Made by a program: the position numbers and the translations under genes. Shown piece after piece: positions 47,535 to 58,166 of a stretch of DNA of 64,000 bases. The notes beneath the pieces are model-generated. The model had not been told where the DNA came from and did not search any database. It saw nothing but the letters and a program-made list of their open reading frames with translations. Origin of the DNA: Zoroaster sp. YZ-2022 (taxonomy: Eukaryota > Echinodermata > Asteroidea > Forcipulatida > Zoroasteridae); NCBI GenBank assembly GCA_029582265.1, contig CM055816.1, forward strand, positions 82,764,472 through 82,828,471, given 5' to 3'. Numbering within the stretch: position 1 is the stretch's first letter; each line of letters opens with the position of its first letter.

Positions 47535-47837
47535 TTGTTATCTTACCATTAATGTACAGATGCATTAACAGATCACTTAAAGAACAGTAGAAAGGACGTT
47601 ATAACAGAACGCAAAAAAAAAGCCAAACTAGAAAACACTGAAACACTGTGGCTAAACGGGCTTCATTAACAAAAGAACTTGTGTGTCCAATAAAAGGTTA
47701 AATATTGATATATATTTTTTAGAATAACCTCATTATATTAACAATCCAATCCAGTTTAATAAAGGATAGTAACACCAAACATGCTAACAGGAACACTTGG
47801 ATCTTATGACAAAATATCAGCTGTGTGAAACAAGTAT

Positions 47838-50800
47838 TTATGTACTCTTAAATGATATGTAAGATCGCAATGCCCTCAGTGTGCAGGGCTCTCTGAATCC
47901 ATGGCCAGAACCTTGCTGAAAAACACTCTCAAAAAAAGACCAGACATCTGCACACTTACTCTGGTACTTGCAATCGAGTACGTAGTGGGTCTTGTAACAG
48001 TTGTCTACAGCCATCAGTAGTGTAGGCATTGGCACTGCGACCTTCTCCACTATGACGAAGATGCTTTTAGGGTGGAGCTTGTCATCTAGTGAGTGATGCA
48101 AAGATAGCACAAATGGCTGTTGGCGATTTTTTACATCAATGTTCCTGATGTATTCTGGGACGTTCACTATCTCCTGATTCAAATAAAAATGGTACACAAA
48201 TGGAAACATTCATTATAGTCACATTGACTTATTAGAAAAAAATTGAGTCAATAAATTTGAATCTCTCCAAGCAAAATGATGTTTGCATTCATGATTTTGA
48301 CAAATCAGCAGTGATATCTTCCCATCACATAACATGAATCAAGGGTTCTGGAACAGATCGTAACACTTGGTCAATTAAGATATTTTTAAGACATTTCGTG
48401 TGATGTAAGAAATAATTCAATTGATATGACTGATTTGAAATGAATCATTTACTTGGTTTCCTGATAGGTTTGGCTAAATTTGTTATTTAGTAGAAATTCT
48501 GGGCATATTGAACATTTCTAAAGAAAACAAAACCTAATGTTTAACAATTAAAGCGACAACAAATGTGTCCAGTTTTAATCAGCAGATGGCTGTACGTGAG
48601 CAAACACAAAATCAGTGCATTTTGGGTGATCAAGCAGCCAGCATGTCCATGAATGTGAACAGGTTTACAGCAGTGTTGTTTGTTTGTTTGTTTGTTGTTG
48701 TTTTTTTGGGGGGGGGCTCTGTGGGTAATAACATATACTTATGTACTCACAAGTTGCGTGTCAATGAATACTTCTTGAGCTTCTTTGTAGGTTACTCTGC
48801 CAGCTGATGTCTTTTTGTTATGTCCCTTTAAGATAAGGGGAATCATAAACAGGGCCAGGTTTGTCTTCTGCTCTGCAAATTTTGAGAAATGAAAATAATA
48901 ATGAAATAAAAGTCAGTATTTTTAATATCATGCAAAGAATGTTTTCTTTCAAATTATTTCAGACAATTCTATTCTCTGAATTCATAGTGCATTGTGTATC
49001 CACCCATTTTGGGAAATAGTTTTAGCTGAATCAAGTTGATTCAATATCTATCCCAAAAAAGGTTTTTGAATCTAAAAATTAAATTAGGGTGACATTGTTT
49101 TGAAATAAATATTACTCTTCCCTATTAACTGTTTTACAACGAATTACAACTCGCGTTTAAAAAAAGTATAGCTTTACATGGTATAATTACTGCAACCTCC
49201 TCTAGTTAAGACAATCTGTAAAAATGCAAAGCTTTCTAGTCTATTTATACAAAAATATGATTACCTTCTGGAAGTGCCTTTAAGTCTTTGACACTGTTGG
49301 TCAAGTCAAGTGCATCTTTCCAAAAGGGGAACTGTTGTGTGCCATATTCGATGATGATTGGCACTAGACGAGGCCATCCATCTGTAAGATTTGATGCCTT
49401 GTCAGGGTACATGCATCTGTAGTCCTGTTCAATCTATAACAAATAAAATTGTTAAGGTTAATAGTCATGTGTGGGCAAAACACCTTAACCTGGATGAATT
49501 TTAAAGCACATTATTACAAATGGTTTATGAACTGAACTGACTTTCACAAATTTGTAAAACCATCACAACACAAATTCTTGGCTTTGAGCCCCAAAAGTCA
49601 GAAAATATGGATTCCTCTCCCCATCCGGAGAGTATGAAGATGGGGGTACACACATTTACCATGGGCATCCATCGGTGGGGGACAGGGGACATGTATCCCC
49701 CACACCCACTTTTAAAATAAAGGATTTGGATTGAGTACAATATGTTTTATAAATGTTTGTTCATAGAACAATTTAAGCTTTGAAGTATGTACCTGTAATA
49801 AAAAACACAATGGCGTGAATATACCAACAATTTGAATCAGAGCTACCATTTCATATTTGTTGTAAAAATAAATAAAGTTATAACAGAAATGTTTGAGAAA
49901 AGTGCTGTTTTCCGAGGGGGAGGGGAGGGGGATCATAGATCAACCCACCTCCCCTCCAGTCGATCCTCTTGCCGACAGCATGTAGACAATGCGTCTCCCC
50001 CACCCCCATTTCTGAGTAGCTATTATTGACATTGTAAAGTTCAGGAAAGTTCATTGACAGTTTTGGACATGGTCGAAGGATTGTGTATTACATGTATCTT
50101 ACCATCCCTTCGTCAAGTAGCCTTGGAAACTCTGATATGATTTCTGCCACAGATCTGTTGCTATCCCTTATCCAGTGTTGTCTGTACTCTGATGTTTCTC
50201 TCATGTATTCTTCCACTTGATCTCTTGGTTCAATGTTTTCCTTCAGCCACTTAATTTTTTGTTGAATGTCCTCCGTCATATCAGGGCATTTCACAAGGTC
50301 TTGAGTTAGTGATTCTGTATTTAAATATTTAAAAATATTTAAATATTTAAAAACAAAATATCAGAAGTGAACATTCAGAAAAATGTTCACCAGAATATAC
50401 ACCTGAAATTCTCTTTCCACACAGTACCATATGTGCTCACTCTTTTTCGTCATTCAGTTTCTTTTACTATTTACACATTTCAAAATAAGACTAAGTGATG
50501 TACATCTTGAAATAAAAGTGGACCTCAATTTGATTGTGCAATGTGTGAGAACAATCATCACTTTGTGAAATGTATAAACTCAGATCACTTTCATTTGGTG
50601 TTTTTAAGCATATGATTTACATTTAAAGCAAATACCACCAAGTGCACATGCTAAATTTTACAAAAATCATAAAAAACACAATTACTTACCTTTCTCTGCT
50701 TTGTTTTTCATTAGCATTTGTTTGCGTACATATCTGAGATGTTCTTCAAGATACCCCGAGGCTGGGCATCTGCTTGCTCCCTTCGCGTAGAATGCTTCCT

Positions 50801-53800
50801 ATCACACAAAAAGGAAAAAAAAAATTTTTTTTTTTTTAAATTCACACATAGGCCTAGACCTAATTTAAATTTACCCTTTTTCTTGTTGCTAGAATTAAAA
50901 AAGGTGGTTGTTTTTGTTTGTCATACACACACAAAATCGCAGTATATACTGGGTATGGAAAGAGGGAAAAAACATTAGAAGTGACCCTCCAATTTTCTGG
51001 ATCCTCTGTTGCTTATATATGATTATCAATATGCAAGACTTAAACAAATCAAACATTAAAAGTCACCATCTTAATAAGTTAACATACTGCTTGTGGGCAA
51101 ATCAAATGCAAATCAATGTAATACTAATTACTCACATATCCTGTGATGCCTTGTGGATCCCTCAATTGAGGAAATGCAGTAATGACGCTTTGAGCAAGGG
51201 CATTCTTCTCAAATGAACTTGGGCTGTAAACAAATAATAAATACCCTAACATAAGATCAACAGCTCCAACCGTTTTCTTTCAAGTGTGCCGGAATAATGG
51301 AACAACAGGAAAATCTGAAAATTAATAACATTAAGGGCAAGTATCAACATTATGAGCTTGATGCCTTTAAACCACTTTACACTATTGGTTAAAAAAATTT
51401 AAATAAAAATAATAAAAGCACCAGAAACCTCAGACAAACATAAAACTTATACAGGGTTTAAAGTTTAGGATGATACAAACATTCCTTGAAGTATTTGTGT
51501 CAGATGTGCTATAATTATAGAGAAATGAGTACAGTAAATCCAATATTCAAAATCCAAAAACCTCCCTGTCTTGGCCAGACATAAATTTCACTTTTTGTAT
51601 GTACACACCTCATGATTCATTGGAAGCAATTATATGGTATTGTGGGTTTCAATCAACATTTCACAATGAAACAGTTTGTAACTTTTGATTTAATTTTGCC
51701 CTACACCGACGTGTGTATATTCAGTGCTTTCCAAGTGTCTGTGAAAAAACTACACAGGCGGCTCGGACGAGATTCGAACCCAGTTTGTAACTTGTTTATG
51801 GTTATATGAAGTGATTGAAAAACTTACTTCTTTCCATGAGTTTCCAGAAGGTGTGACACGAGAATGGTGACAAGAGTATGGCGAACTTTCTTTGATAAGA
51901 ATCCTTGGGCATTTATCTGCTTGATGACATTTTTCCCTGCTGTGGTTTCGTTCAGTATCTTCATAGTATCCTACAGTCAGTTTAAAAAAAATTGTTATGC
52001 ATGGAAACAGAAAATCTACAATGAATGGCAACAGATTTTGTAAATATTAAATTGAGTTTTGTGTCATGTCCCCCTTTTGTTACTTTTTATAAAGTGTGGA
52101 CACAACAGGTACGCTGCCATGTAACCACCCTCCCCCATCCCAGTGCCACTCAGCTACTGATAATGATTCATTACATTGTGTATTACTCAATATTTTCTAG
52201 TACAATACTTGGTAAGCAAAGTAACGCTGCCCTGAAAGAATTAACCTACATTGTAAATACTTACGAATAAAACTGTTTTCCGCCTTTTCGCCGGCATTTG
52301 TGATGATGGCAAGGATGATGCAGATAATGATGCTGATACTATGGATGATGCAGGTGACACCGGTGATGCTAGAGGTGAAGTTTCATCTTCTCGAGACAAG
52401 GAAATGTCTGACCCATATGACATCCATTCAGTGTCGAAAAGATCTTGACTCGATCCCACATCTAGAGTAACTGGAAATGTCCTCATCTGCACATCTTGCT
52501 GTGTATTCTGTGTATAAATAGTAAACAAAAGAAAATCACCAATTTCTCCATATTGCTTGCCTTTTCATCTGTTGTGGCCAAGGAATAGATCAATTGTACG
52601 GATGAAAATAACAATAGACTTCACAAGAGTATTGTAATTTGTTGCGATTCAGGGACAATTAATATGAAAATGCTACAATTATAATATGCATAATGCAGTA
52701 GCATCTACACCACTTGGAATTTAAGAAAAATTGAAGGGCCTTTAGAGGACAATTTTGTAGCATACAAATTATTTGTAGATACAAATTTGAAAAATCGTAT
52801 TTCATAAAGTCACTTTAAGACTTAAAGTGTCTTTATGAAATGGGATTTTAAAGTGTCATTTCACTGTTTTTATTCATTCAATAAGTTTACTTACACTTAT
52901 ACAATGTGTGTCGGTGCTATAATATACCATGCTAGGTCTGTCTTGCTATGACATTTGGTGATATGAAGAGGTCGACATAAACACAAGTCTTGGGGCTGCT
53001 TTATAACTATCTGTCCCTGGGATTCTTTGACTGCATATGCATGTCTGTGTCTATTGTAGAAGCTTGTTTCCCATAAATTGACAACAAAATGCAAGTCGTT
53101 TTCAACTATTAGTATTATGATGTGCTTCAGTTGTCCAAACTGTGGGCCACTGTCATCCCAGTGAGTGATTACCATGCAATTTGGCTTAAATTGATAGGAT
53201 TGAATACTGACCCTCCCTGACACGGTTATTGTAGAATCTACATTACATCCAAGGATTGCACAAACATTATCTGCCTCATGTAATGTTGAAACAAGAACAG
53301 TTAGTTGATCACTGATTTCCACATCATAGGTGAGGGGCTTTCTTAATAAAAAAAAATGTAGCTCTGTTGTTGTTGATGTCTTTCAGCAACAGTTTTTGCT
53401 ATATTCTTATAATTGTTACATGCACGTGCCCATTGTTTGAATGGTTTGTGTTTACCTTCCTTACGCATACATGAATATTGTACCAGTGGCCCTAACAATC
53501 TTATCAATCGGGGATAGTGGACAAGATAGTGGTGTTTAGGAGTGAGATTTCTACCTTGAAAGACTTCCAGGAATAGACGATGATGATCCCTAATCAATGC
53601 TTTTAAGACATATGTGCCTTCCTGGCTTATATAAGATGCCATTGCTATCTTGTATATATCCAGTAGAAGCAGGAACAGTTCCCACACATCATTTTTGTCA
53701 TCAGTCAGATCACCAATTATTAATGGAAAGTAGAGGGCTAAGCACTTCATCTGTGCTGCCTTTTGGCCGCTTGCACCAGATGGATTTTTCAGAGCTGATA

Positions 53801-56374
53801 GTTGGATTGTGCTAGGTTTGTTTTTTTTGTCTGAAAACCCATATGCAAATGCGGATATACGGCTATTTAGTTCTACAAGAGTGAAACAGCCTTGATCAAT
53901 CAGAGCACCAATCACCAGTTTAAATTCAAGGGGCATGACACCCTCAAGAAAATCATGCATTACATCTGGTGCATAATTTTGGCAGACATGGAAGTTGGTC
54001 AGCTCATTCAGCTCTGACGATCGTTTAATACCTGTCTTTGAGACATCATCTACTGCAAGGTCTTCATTGAAGTTTTCTTCATCTCTTAATAACAACATAT
54101 CTTCTACAAGTTGATGATGCATCACTTCTTTAGAGACTCTACAAAATCGACATGCATAATTGGCTGAAAAACTGCCGACAAAGCCCAGCATTTCGTGGAG
54201 TCCAAGATTATCCCCAATAACCTGAAATAGAACTGGCCTCACAATTCCTGTATAGGAGTCACACAAAACCTGAAGCCCATCTCTTTCCATAACTTTGAAA
54301 TCTTTAACCATTGTTGAAAGTACACTGTCAATGCCATACTGATTAACAATTGTTCGTTTTGCACATGCAGCTAATAAAATGTTATTCAAAGAAGACTGGA
54401 CCTGTGCTGGTAGGCAAATGAGGCTAACATAGAAAGCAGTGAGTTTGTTAGTGCCCTTTTTGGAACCTAGAGGATTTCCTGTTTCAAAGTCATCACTGTA
54501 CAACAATATCGGGACTATCAGTTCATTACTTCCAGCAAATTTTGTCTGATAATAGCTTCCATCACGATATGTCTCAAGCAGGGAATCATCTTGTGAAACC
54601 TGTTGGTCCAAAATAGCTTGCATTACTCCTGGCTGTTCCAAGTGATTCTTAATTGTTTTGGCCATTGGGACATATTGAAAGGTGTCTTGTTTTAGTCTTT
54701 GCATAACCCCACCTGTTGTGCTGTCACTCTGAGAAACAAAAGACCTGCCAATAGTTATTTCTTCAGGGTTGATCAGAACTCCCTTTCCTTTGAAGAACCG
54801 GTTTTGTTGGGCCTGAGATCTTAGTCCGTCGAAGGGTTTCTTCAAATCTTTAAATTCTCCCAACAAATCGTCAAATTTAGCAGTATCGGTGTCTTTTAGC
54901 ATATTGCTGTTTTTCACTGACACAATGGACACAACCTTTTTCTCTAGATAACTAACTATTGTCTGAATTAATTCCTCAGTTTCAAATATGACACGTTCAA
55001 TAGATGAGTAAGGCACAGCAGATGCTTTAAGGTTAGCAATGAAATGAGATAAAGCTTCAACAATATCATCTTTGTTGGAATCACCTTTGCTGCCAGTTTC
55101 ACATTGCCCAGTCACATCCTCACCTGGTCCCTCATCATCATGCTCAAAATCATGCTCGCTAACATGGTGAAACTCTGATCCGGCCACTTCAGATTTAGCA
55201 TGAACCGTGTCATCATGGTGTGATAGAATGTGCCGTTTATATGAGGAGATGTGCATAAACATGGCCAGACATCCATTCTGTCTGCAAATTATGTGAGTGC
55301 TACTCCCTGAGTGTAGGTTGTGTAAGTATTTCAAATGAATGAAAAGTTCTTTTATCCCACCTTCAATATCATGCAAACACTTGAAGCAAAACATTTTAAC
55401 TCACATGTTTTTTCAAATAGTTGGTAAACTTCACTCTGATGCCAATTTTGGGAATGATCTGTTTAATGTCTTCATCTGTTAAAAGAAGCATTGCTTCAAG
55501 GTCAATACAGTTATCTGTAATAAAAAAATAAATATAAAAAATAAATAAATAAAACCAGAAAGAGAACATTTAAATACATCCTCAGTATTGTTAATGTTAT
55601 TGATTTCATTCAAATGGATTGGAATGATTGATGAGCGCCAACCATGTGCATTTACATCCGAGATGTGTAGTCAGGAATAAAGAATATTATTTGGGTTTAA
55701 CCCTACACTAATAATATAGAAATATACCTCTGTGCAACGTGGGTCTGTACCAACTACCATTGAGTTTTTGGGAAAAGAACCCGCATCCCCACCCCCCCCC
55801 CCCCCGATAATCAATCTCAGTAGTGGCACTGATCAAAAATCACACAAAAGCCCATAAAGAATCTCCCACTTTTGGCTTCCACACTCTCACAGGCCACATC
55901 CAACCCAAGTTGCAACATTGAGGTAAACAAAATCTCAATGGTTCAGAAACTTGGTCATTAGCCCACCCCCCCCCCCCTCCATAACATGGTTGACTAACAT
56001 GATGTCGCACCACCCCTAACCTCTTCCAAGAATCCTTGCATGTTTCAAAGGTTGCTTTATCACAATGGTACTAATACTATATACATTTACTAAGTGACTT
56101 AGCCTACGATAACTTTTCATGAATTGCTGGAGATGTTGTCATAAGCCTAACGTTAACAGTTACGCCCCGGGAGTAACTGTTAGGCCTACTTCTAGTACAA
56201 CATCAAAACAGCACTCTTTTTATGTTATAAAGAAAATTAACTGAGAACAATTTGTTTGTTACTTATTTTCAAAATTAAACATGTTATTGGAAATCAAAAC
56301 TCACCTTTGAAAGTTTCTATTAGGTCACTTAGCCCCCATTTTTCTAAAAGACCATCAACAGTGTCCGCCGCCAT
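47838..56374 (-). CDS. SAM-domain protein, 10 exons, element-borne
   Basis: Exons (minus strand): 56305-56374, 55405-55514, 52265-52507, 51828-51970, 51136-51223, 50690-50798, 50103-50314, 49265-49433, 48751-48872, 47838-48173. Every intron is GT-AG and every phase agrees, giving 1,602 bases, 533 residues plus stop. Residues 1-60 form a sterile alpha motif (LEKWGLSDLIETF, then LEAMLLLTDEDI), a protein-interaction fold. Residues 61-141 are a Ser/Pro-rich linker ending in the basic PAKRRK. The rest, with RKVRHTL-like, QVEEYMRET, ISEFPRLLD and a C-terminal KTHYVLDCKY, resembles proteins often annotated SAMD3-like in fish and invertebrates (from memory). Start chosen as the first ATG, just before the SAM fold. 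By analogy with En/Spm it may be the regulatory or end-binding product. Confidence 0.85.
51685..51780 (-). mobile_element. Short SINE with 13-bp target duplication
   Basis: CAGTTTGTAACTT flanks both sides (51672-51684 and 51781-51793). The copy is 5'-truncated at the B box (gggttcgaatc on the minus strand) and ends in an aaaattaaatcaa tail. It lies in the intron between exons 5 and 4 of the SAM gene and is younger than the transposon insertion. Confidence 0.9.
52799..52841. other. 21-bp-stem hairpin
   Basis: atttcataaagtcactttaa and its complement face each other with one mismatch and almost no loop. It lies ~30 bases beyond the intronic AATAAA, just past the transposase gene. Confidence 0.8.
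52869..52874 (-). promoter_or_regulatory. Intronic poly(A) signal after the transposase
   Basis: AATAAA on the minus strand, 22 bases after the stop codon of the transposase C-terminal segment and inside intron 2 of the SAM gene. It would end transcripts that retain intron 2. Confidence 0.55.
52897..53340 (-). CDS. Transposase-like gene, C-terminal segment
   Basis: About 145 codons in another frame, starting just after the stop that ends the main segment and closing with TAA at 52897. Motifs include FKPNCMVI, a FGQLKHIIILIV β-rich stretch, FVVNLWETSFY and CRPLHITKC. In related proteins recalled from fish genomes this region follows the ARAC-x-N-Y-KN block without interruption, so the two segments should form one protein of roughly 830 residues. 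The join would need one extra T (or two fewer) in the run of nine T. Sequencing error, mutation and programmed slippage are all possible. Confidence 0.75.
   Translation of the reverse strand, partial: KPLTYDVEISDQLTVLVSTLHEADNVCAILGCNVDSTITVSGRVSIQSYQFKPNCMVITHWDDSGPQFGQLKHIIILIVENDLHFVVNLWETSFYNRHRHAYAVKESQGQIVIKQPQDLCLCRPLHITKCHSKTDLAWYIIAPTHIV
53343..55394 (-). CDS. C2H2-finger transposase-like protein, main segment
   Basis: 683 codons without an intron, entirely inside intron 2 (52508-55404) of the SAM gene. Two C2H2 fingers start it (C3, C6, H20, H25 and C37, C42, H55, H59). A central ACRFCRVS knuckle lies near residue 413, MHDFLEGV near 479, and KHHYLVHYP near 620, followed by RKEGKHKPFKQWARACNN. 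The D…HD..EG and H-x-L-x-HYP pattern resembles the Tnp2-type transposases of CACTA elements; I have not assigned individual catalytic residues. The ATG follows the intron-retention stop by one base and has A at -3. Codon use is continuous and no internal stop occurs until a nine-T run, where the frame is lost. The role as transposase is inferred from motif and context. Confidence 0.82.
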   Translation of the reverse strand: MFCFKCLHDIEGGIKELFIHLKYLHNLHSGSSTHIICRQNGCLAMFMHISSYKRHILSHHDDTVHAKSEVAGSEFHHVSEHDFEHDDEGPGEDVTGQCETGSKGDSNKDDIVEALSHFIANLKASAVPYSSIERVIFETEELIQTIVSYLEKKVVSIVSVKNSNMLKDTDTAKFDDLLGEFKDLKKPFDGLRSQAQQNRFFKGKGVLINPEEITIGRSFVSQSDSTTGGVMQRLKQDTFQYVPMAKTIKNHLEQPGVMQAILDQQVSQDDSLLETYRDGSYYQTKFAGSNELIVPILLYSDDFETGNPLGSKKGTNKLTAFYVSLICLPAQVQSSLNNILLAACAKRTIVNQYGIDSVLSTMVKDFKVMERDGLQVLCDSYTGIVRPVLFQVIGDNLGLHEMLGFVGSFSANYACRFCRVSKEVMHHQLVEDMLLLRDEENFNEDLAVDDVSKTGIKRSSELNELTNFHVCQNYAPDVMHDFLEGVMPLEFKLVIGALIDQGCFTLVELNSRISAFAYGFSDKKNKPSTIQLSALKNPSGASGQKAAQMKCLALYFPLIIGDLTDDKNDVWELFLLLLDIYKIAMASYISQEGTYVLKALIRDHHRLFLEVFQGRNLTPKHHYLVHYPRLIRLLGPLVQYSCMRKEGKHKPFKQWARACNNYKNIAKTVAERHQQQQSYIFFY

Positions 56375-56540
56375 GATGTTGGGTTGTTGAACACGCAGCT
56401 GGCATTCGACTCGCGCATGCGACGCGTGCACGCCAGTTTTGCCAATCCCCCAAGTTGGAGGTTCTGGTTAGCCCAACATTTAAGTGTTTATTACCCGTGC
56501 GAGGAACGTTTTCCCAACGACTATAGGCAGTCGTATTACG
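56375..56540 (-). promoter_or_regulatory. CpG-rich leader of the element's genes
   Basis: The sequence just upstream of the SAM ATG is unusually rich in CG for this window (cgcgcatgcgacgcgtgcac). It is probably the shared untranslated leader and promoter-proximal region of both genes. En/Spm has a GC-rich leader in the same position; the parallel is inference. Confidence 0.4.
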
Positions 56541-56751
56541 TCTTTTCCAATTATGGACAAGACTACGTTGCCTACCCAATTATTGCAAAGTAAATACCCA
56601 ACTGTATGTCTCTACATGAACCAATTTTGGTTATATTGTTTAATTTAACCAACAGCGAAAATTACGCATAAATTTGAGAAAATATGAACCAACAAACGAG
56701 TGATTTATATTACCTATCAACTCGTTTGCCCATATTCAGATTACCCATCAT
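56541..56751. repeat. Right subterminal repeat region
   Basis: Contains tacccaattattg, tacccaact, gaaccaattttgg, aaccaacag, gaaccaacaa, ttgcccatat and tacccatc, counterparts of the left subterminal motifs. Confidence 0.65.
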
Positions 56752-56777
56752 TTTGTTTGCCCAATATTTTTACAGTG
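56752..56777 (-). repeat. Right terminal inverted repeat
   Basis: Minus strand starts CACTGTAAAAATATTGG, then gcaaacaaa. Flanked by TA. Confidence 0.92.
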
Positions 56778-56779
56778 TA

Positions 56780-57350
56780 TAGGTTGTGTCAAATATCGTA
56801 CAAAATACGACACCCTTGTTTCACACTGGTCTGACCTACATGTACGTCAGATTGCCTCTCACAATCCACAAACCAACCTGTCACAACTTGCCACACCTGC
56901 TTACCCGGCAACAGCAGATGAAAGACTCTACATGTAACATTTACAGTGAATTAGGATATTTATAAAGGTAAGAGAAATTAGCAAATAATTTTAATTCCAC
57001 ATTAAAGTGTACATGTACATGACTCCAAAAAATAAAATTCACAACTGACAAATCTTTTAACTTTATGCCATTCATAGTACAATGTACTGTATGTGTCAGG
57101 GTCAGGATTTAACTTTTATCAATCAATAAATTACTTTATAATTAAAAAAAAATTAATGGGGACTTTTTATAAAGTTGTTGTCTTTAAAATCAGTAAAGAA
57201 TTATAACCAAGAAACCTAATGCTTATTGAAAAAGTTTTTTCAAGGAATACAGTACCTTGATCCTCAGTAGGTCTCTGTAAATGTTATTTACAGCTTTTAT
57301 TTTATTTAATTTTTTTCAATTTGTACATAATATTATTGACATTATCCCTA
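56780..57350. other. No gene recognised
   Basis: AT-rich DNA that was probably next to the site where the transposon landed. No exon is supported. Confidence 0.35.
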
Positions 57351-57488
57351 ACCATCCTCAATCCTCCAAAATCCTCCTTGCAGTTTTGGAGAATTTTGGA
57401 GGATTGAGGATGAATGGTGATTGAAGCATATGAGGATTTTGGAGGATTGAGGATGAATGGTGTTTGAAAAACATGAGGATTTTGGAGG
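57351..57488. repeat. 43-bp tandem repeat with inverted flank
   Basis: gaggattttggaggattgag units start near 57389, 57432 and 57475. Just before them is the inverted form (catcctcaatcctccaaaat), so the block can fold. Confidence 0.8.
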
Positions 57489-58040
57489 ACTGGTGTGGTA
57501 GGAGTTGCTGGAATGTGGTACTATTTAATTTTCATTTTTCTCACTCGGCAAGGTACTGGTAATCCATCTGTTTCAAAGTGCTGTACATGTACATGCAGCC
57601 AGTAGTACTAACGCACAGTGGTAGTCTGTCTATGTACTGGTACATTAGGTCACACATGTGTGAAATAGTGTACCAGTACACAGACGGACGTTACACTGTG
57701 TACCATTGTTTCAAGGACAAGTCTCCCATCGTTTATAGTTATTACTGGTCATAAACAAGGTACTCCCCTTACGGCACTGTGTCCTGACCTAAGCTCATAT
57801 TTCACATTGGGTAGTTGTAAAGCTTGTGGACAGTTCCATTTATTGTCAGGTAAGTATTATATGGGAAAAGTTTCTTTTGTGAAATTATGTAATATTATGA
57901 ATGAAATTTTGCATTGAAATGAAACTTTCAGCCAATGGTAGGTTTTGTTATTATGTAATGTTATGTAATATGCCAGCCAGTTTTCCTATAAATACGAGTG
58001 AAAACTGCAACTCGCCCCAGTTCACATTTGAACAACATCA
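57489..58040. other. No gene recognised
   Basis: No supported exon. A frame starting at 57901 runs into the repeat at 58041 and is not convincing. Confidence 0.35.
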
Positions 58041-58166
58041 AACCCCACATCCAGTCGAGCATCCAACCCGAGATCCAACACCACATCCCACCCATCATCC
58101 AATCCATCATCCAGCCCAACATCCAAGCCATCATCCAGTCCAGTATCCAACCCATCATCCAACCCA
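58041..58166. repeat. 12-bp-type CCA/CAT repeat
   Basis: Repeats of the type catccaacccat, all multiples of three, so several frames stay open as HP- or I/Q-rich runs. Regarded as a minisatellite and not a gene. Confidence 0.8.

Larger units (their letters stand above)
45606..56777 (-). mobile_element. EnSpm/CACTA-like DNA transposon, near intact
   Basis: 11,172 bp bounded by terminal inverted repeats that start CACTGTAAAAATATTGG at both ends (17 bases identical, 24 of the first 26). TA flanks both sides (45604-45605, 56778-56779), the likely target duplication. Both ends carry subterminal inverted motifs of the type ccaacnnttgg and acccaa. Inside, both genes are on the minus strand: a 10-exon SAM-domain gene, and within its second intron a C2H2-finger transposase-like gene. 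The CACTG terminus, subterminal repeats and a two-product nested layout are the features used to place it near EnSpm/CACTA. A SINE and a MITE-like repeat have since inserted into it. Confidence 0.88.

Noticed and set aside
53343..55394. Fusion of SAM exons 1-2 directly to the transposase by intron retention
   Set aside because: Reading on from exon 2 meets TAA after two codons, before the transposase ATG; a direct fusion is impossible without another splice.
55790..55815. Poly-C tract as a functional element
   Set aside because: Simple homopolymer, matched by another at about 55965; nothing around it suggests function.
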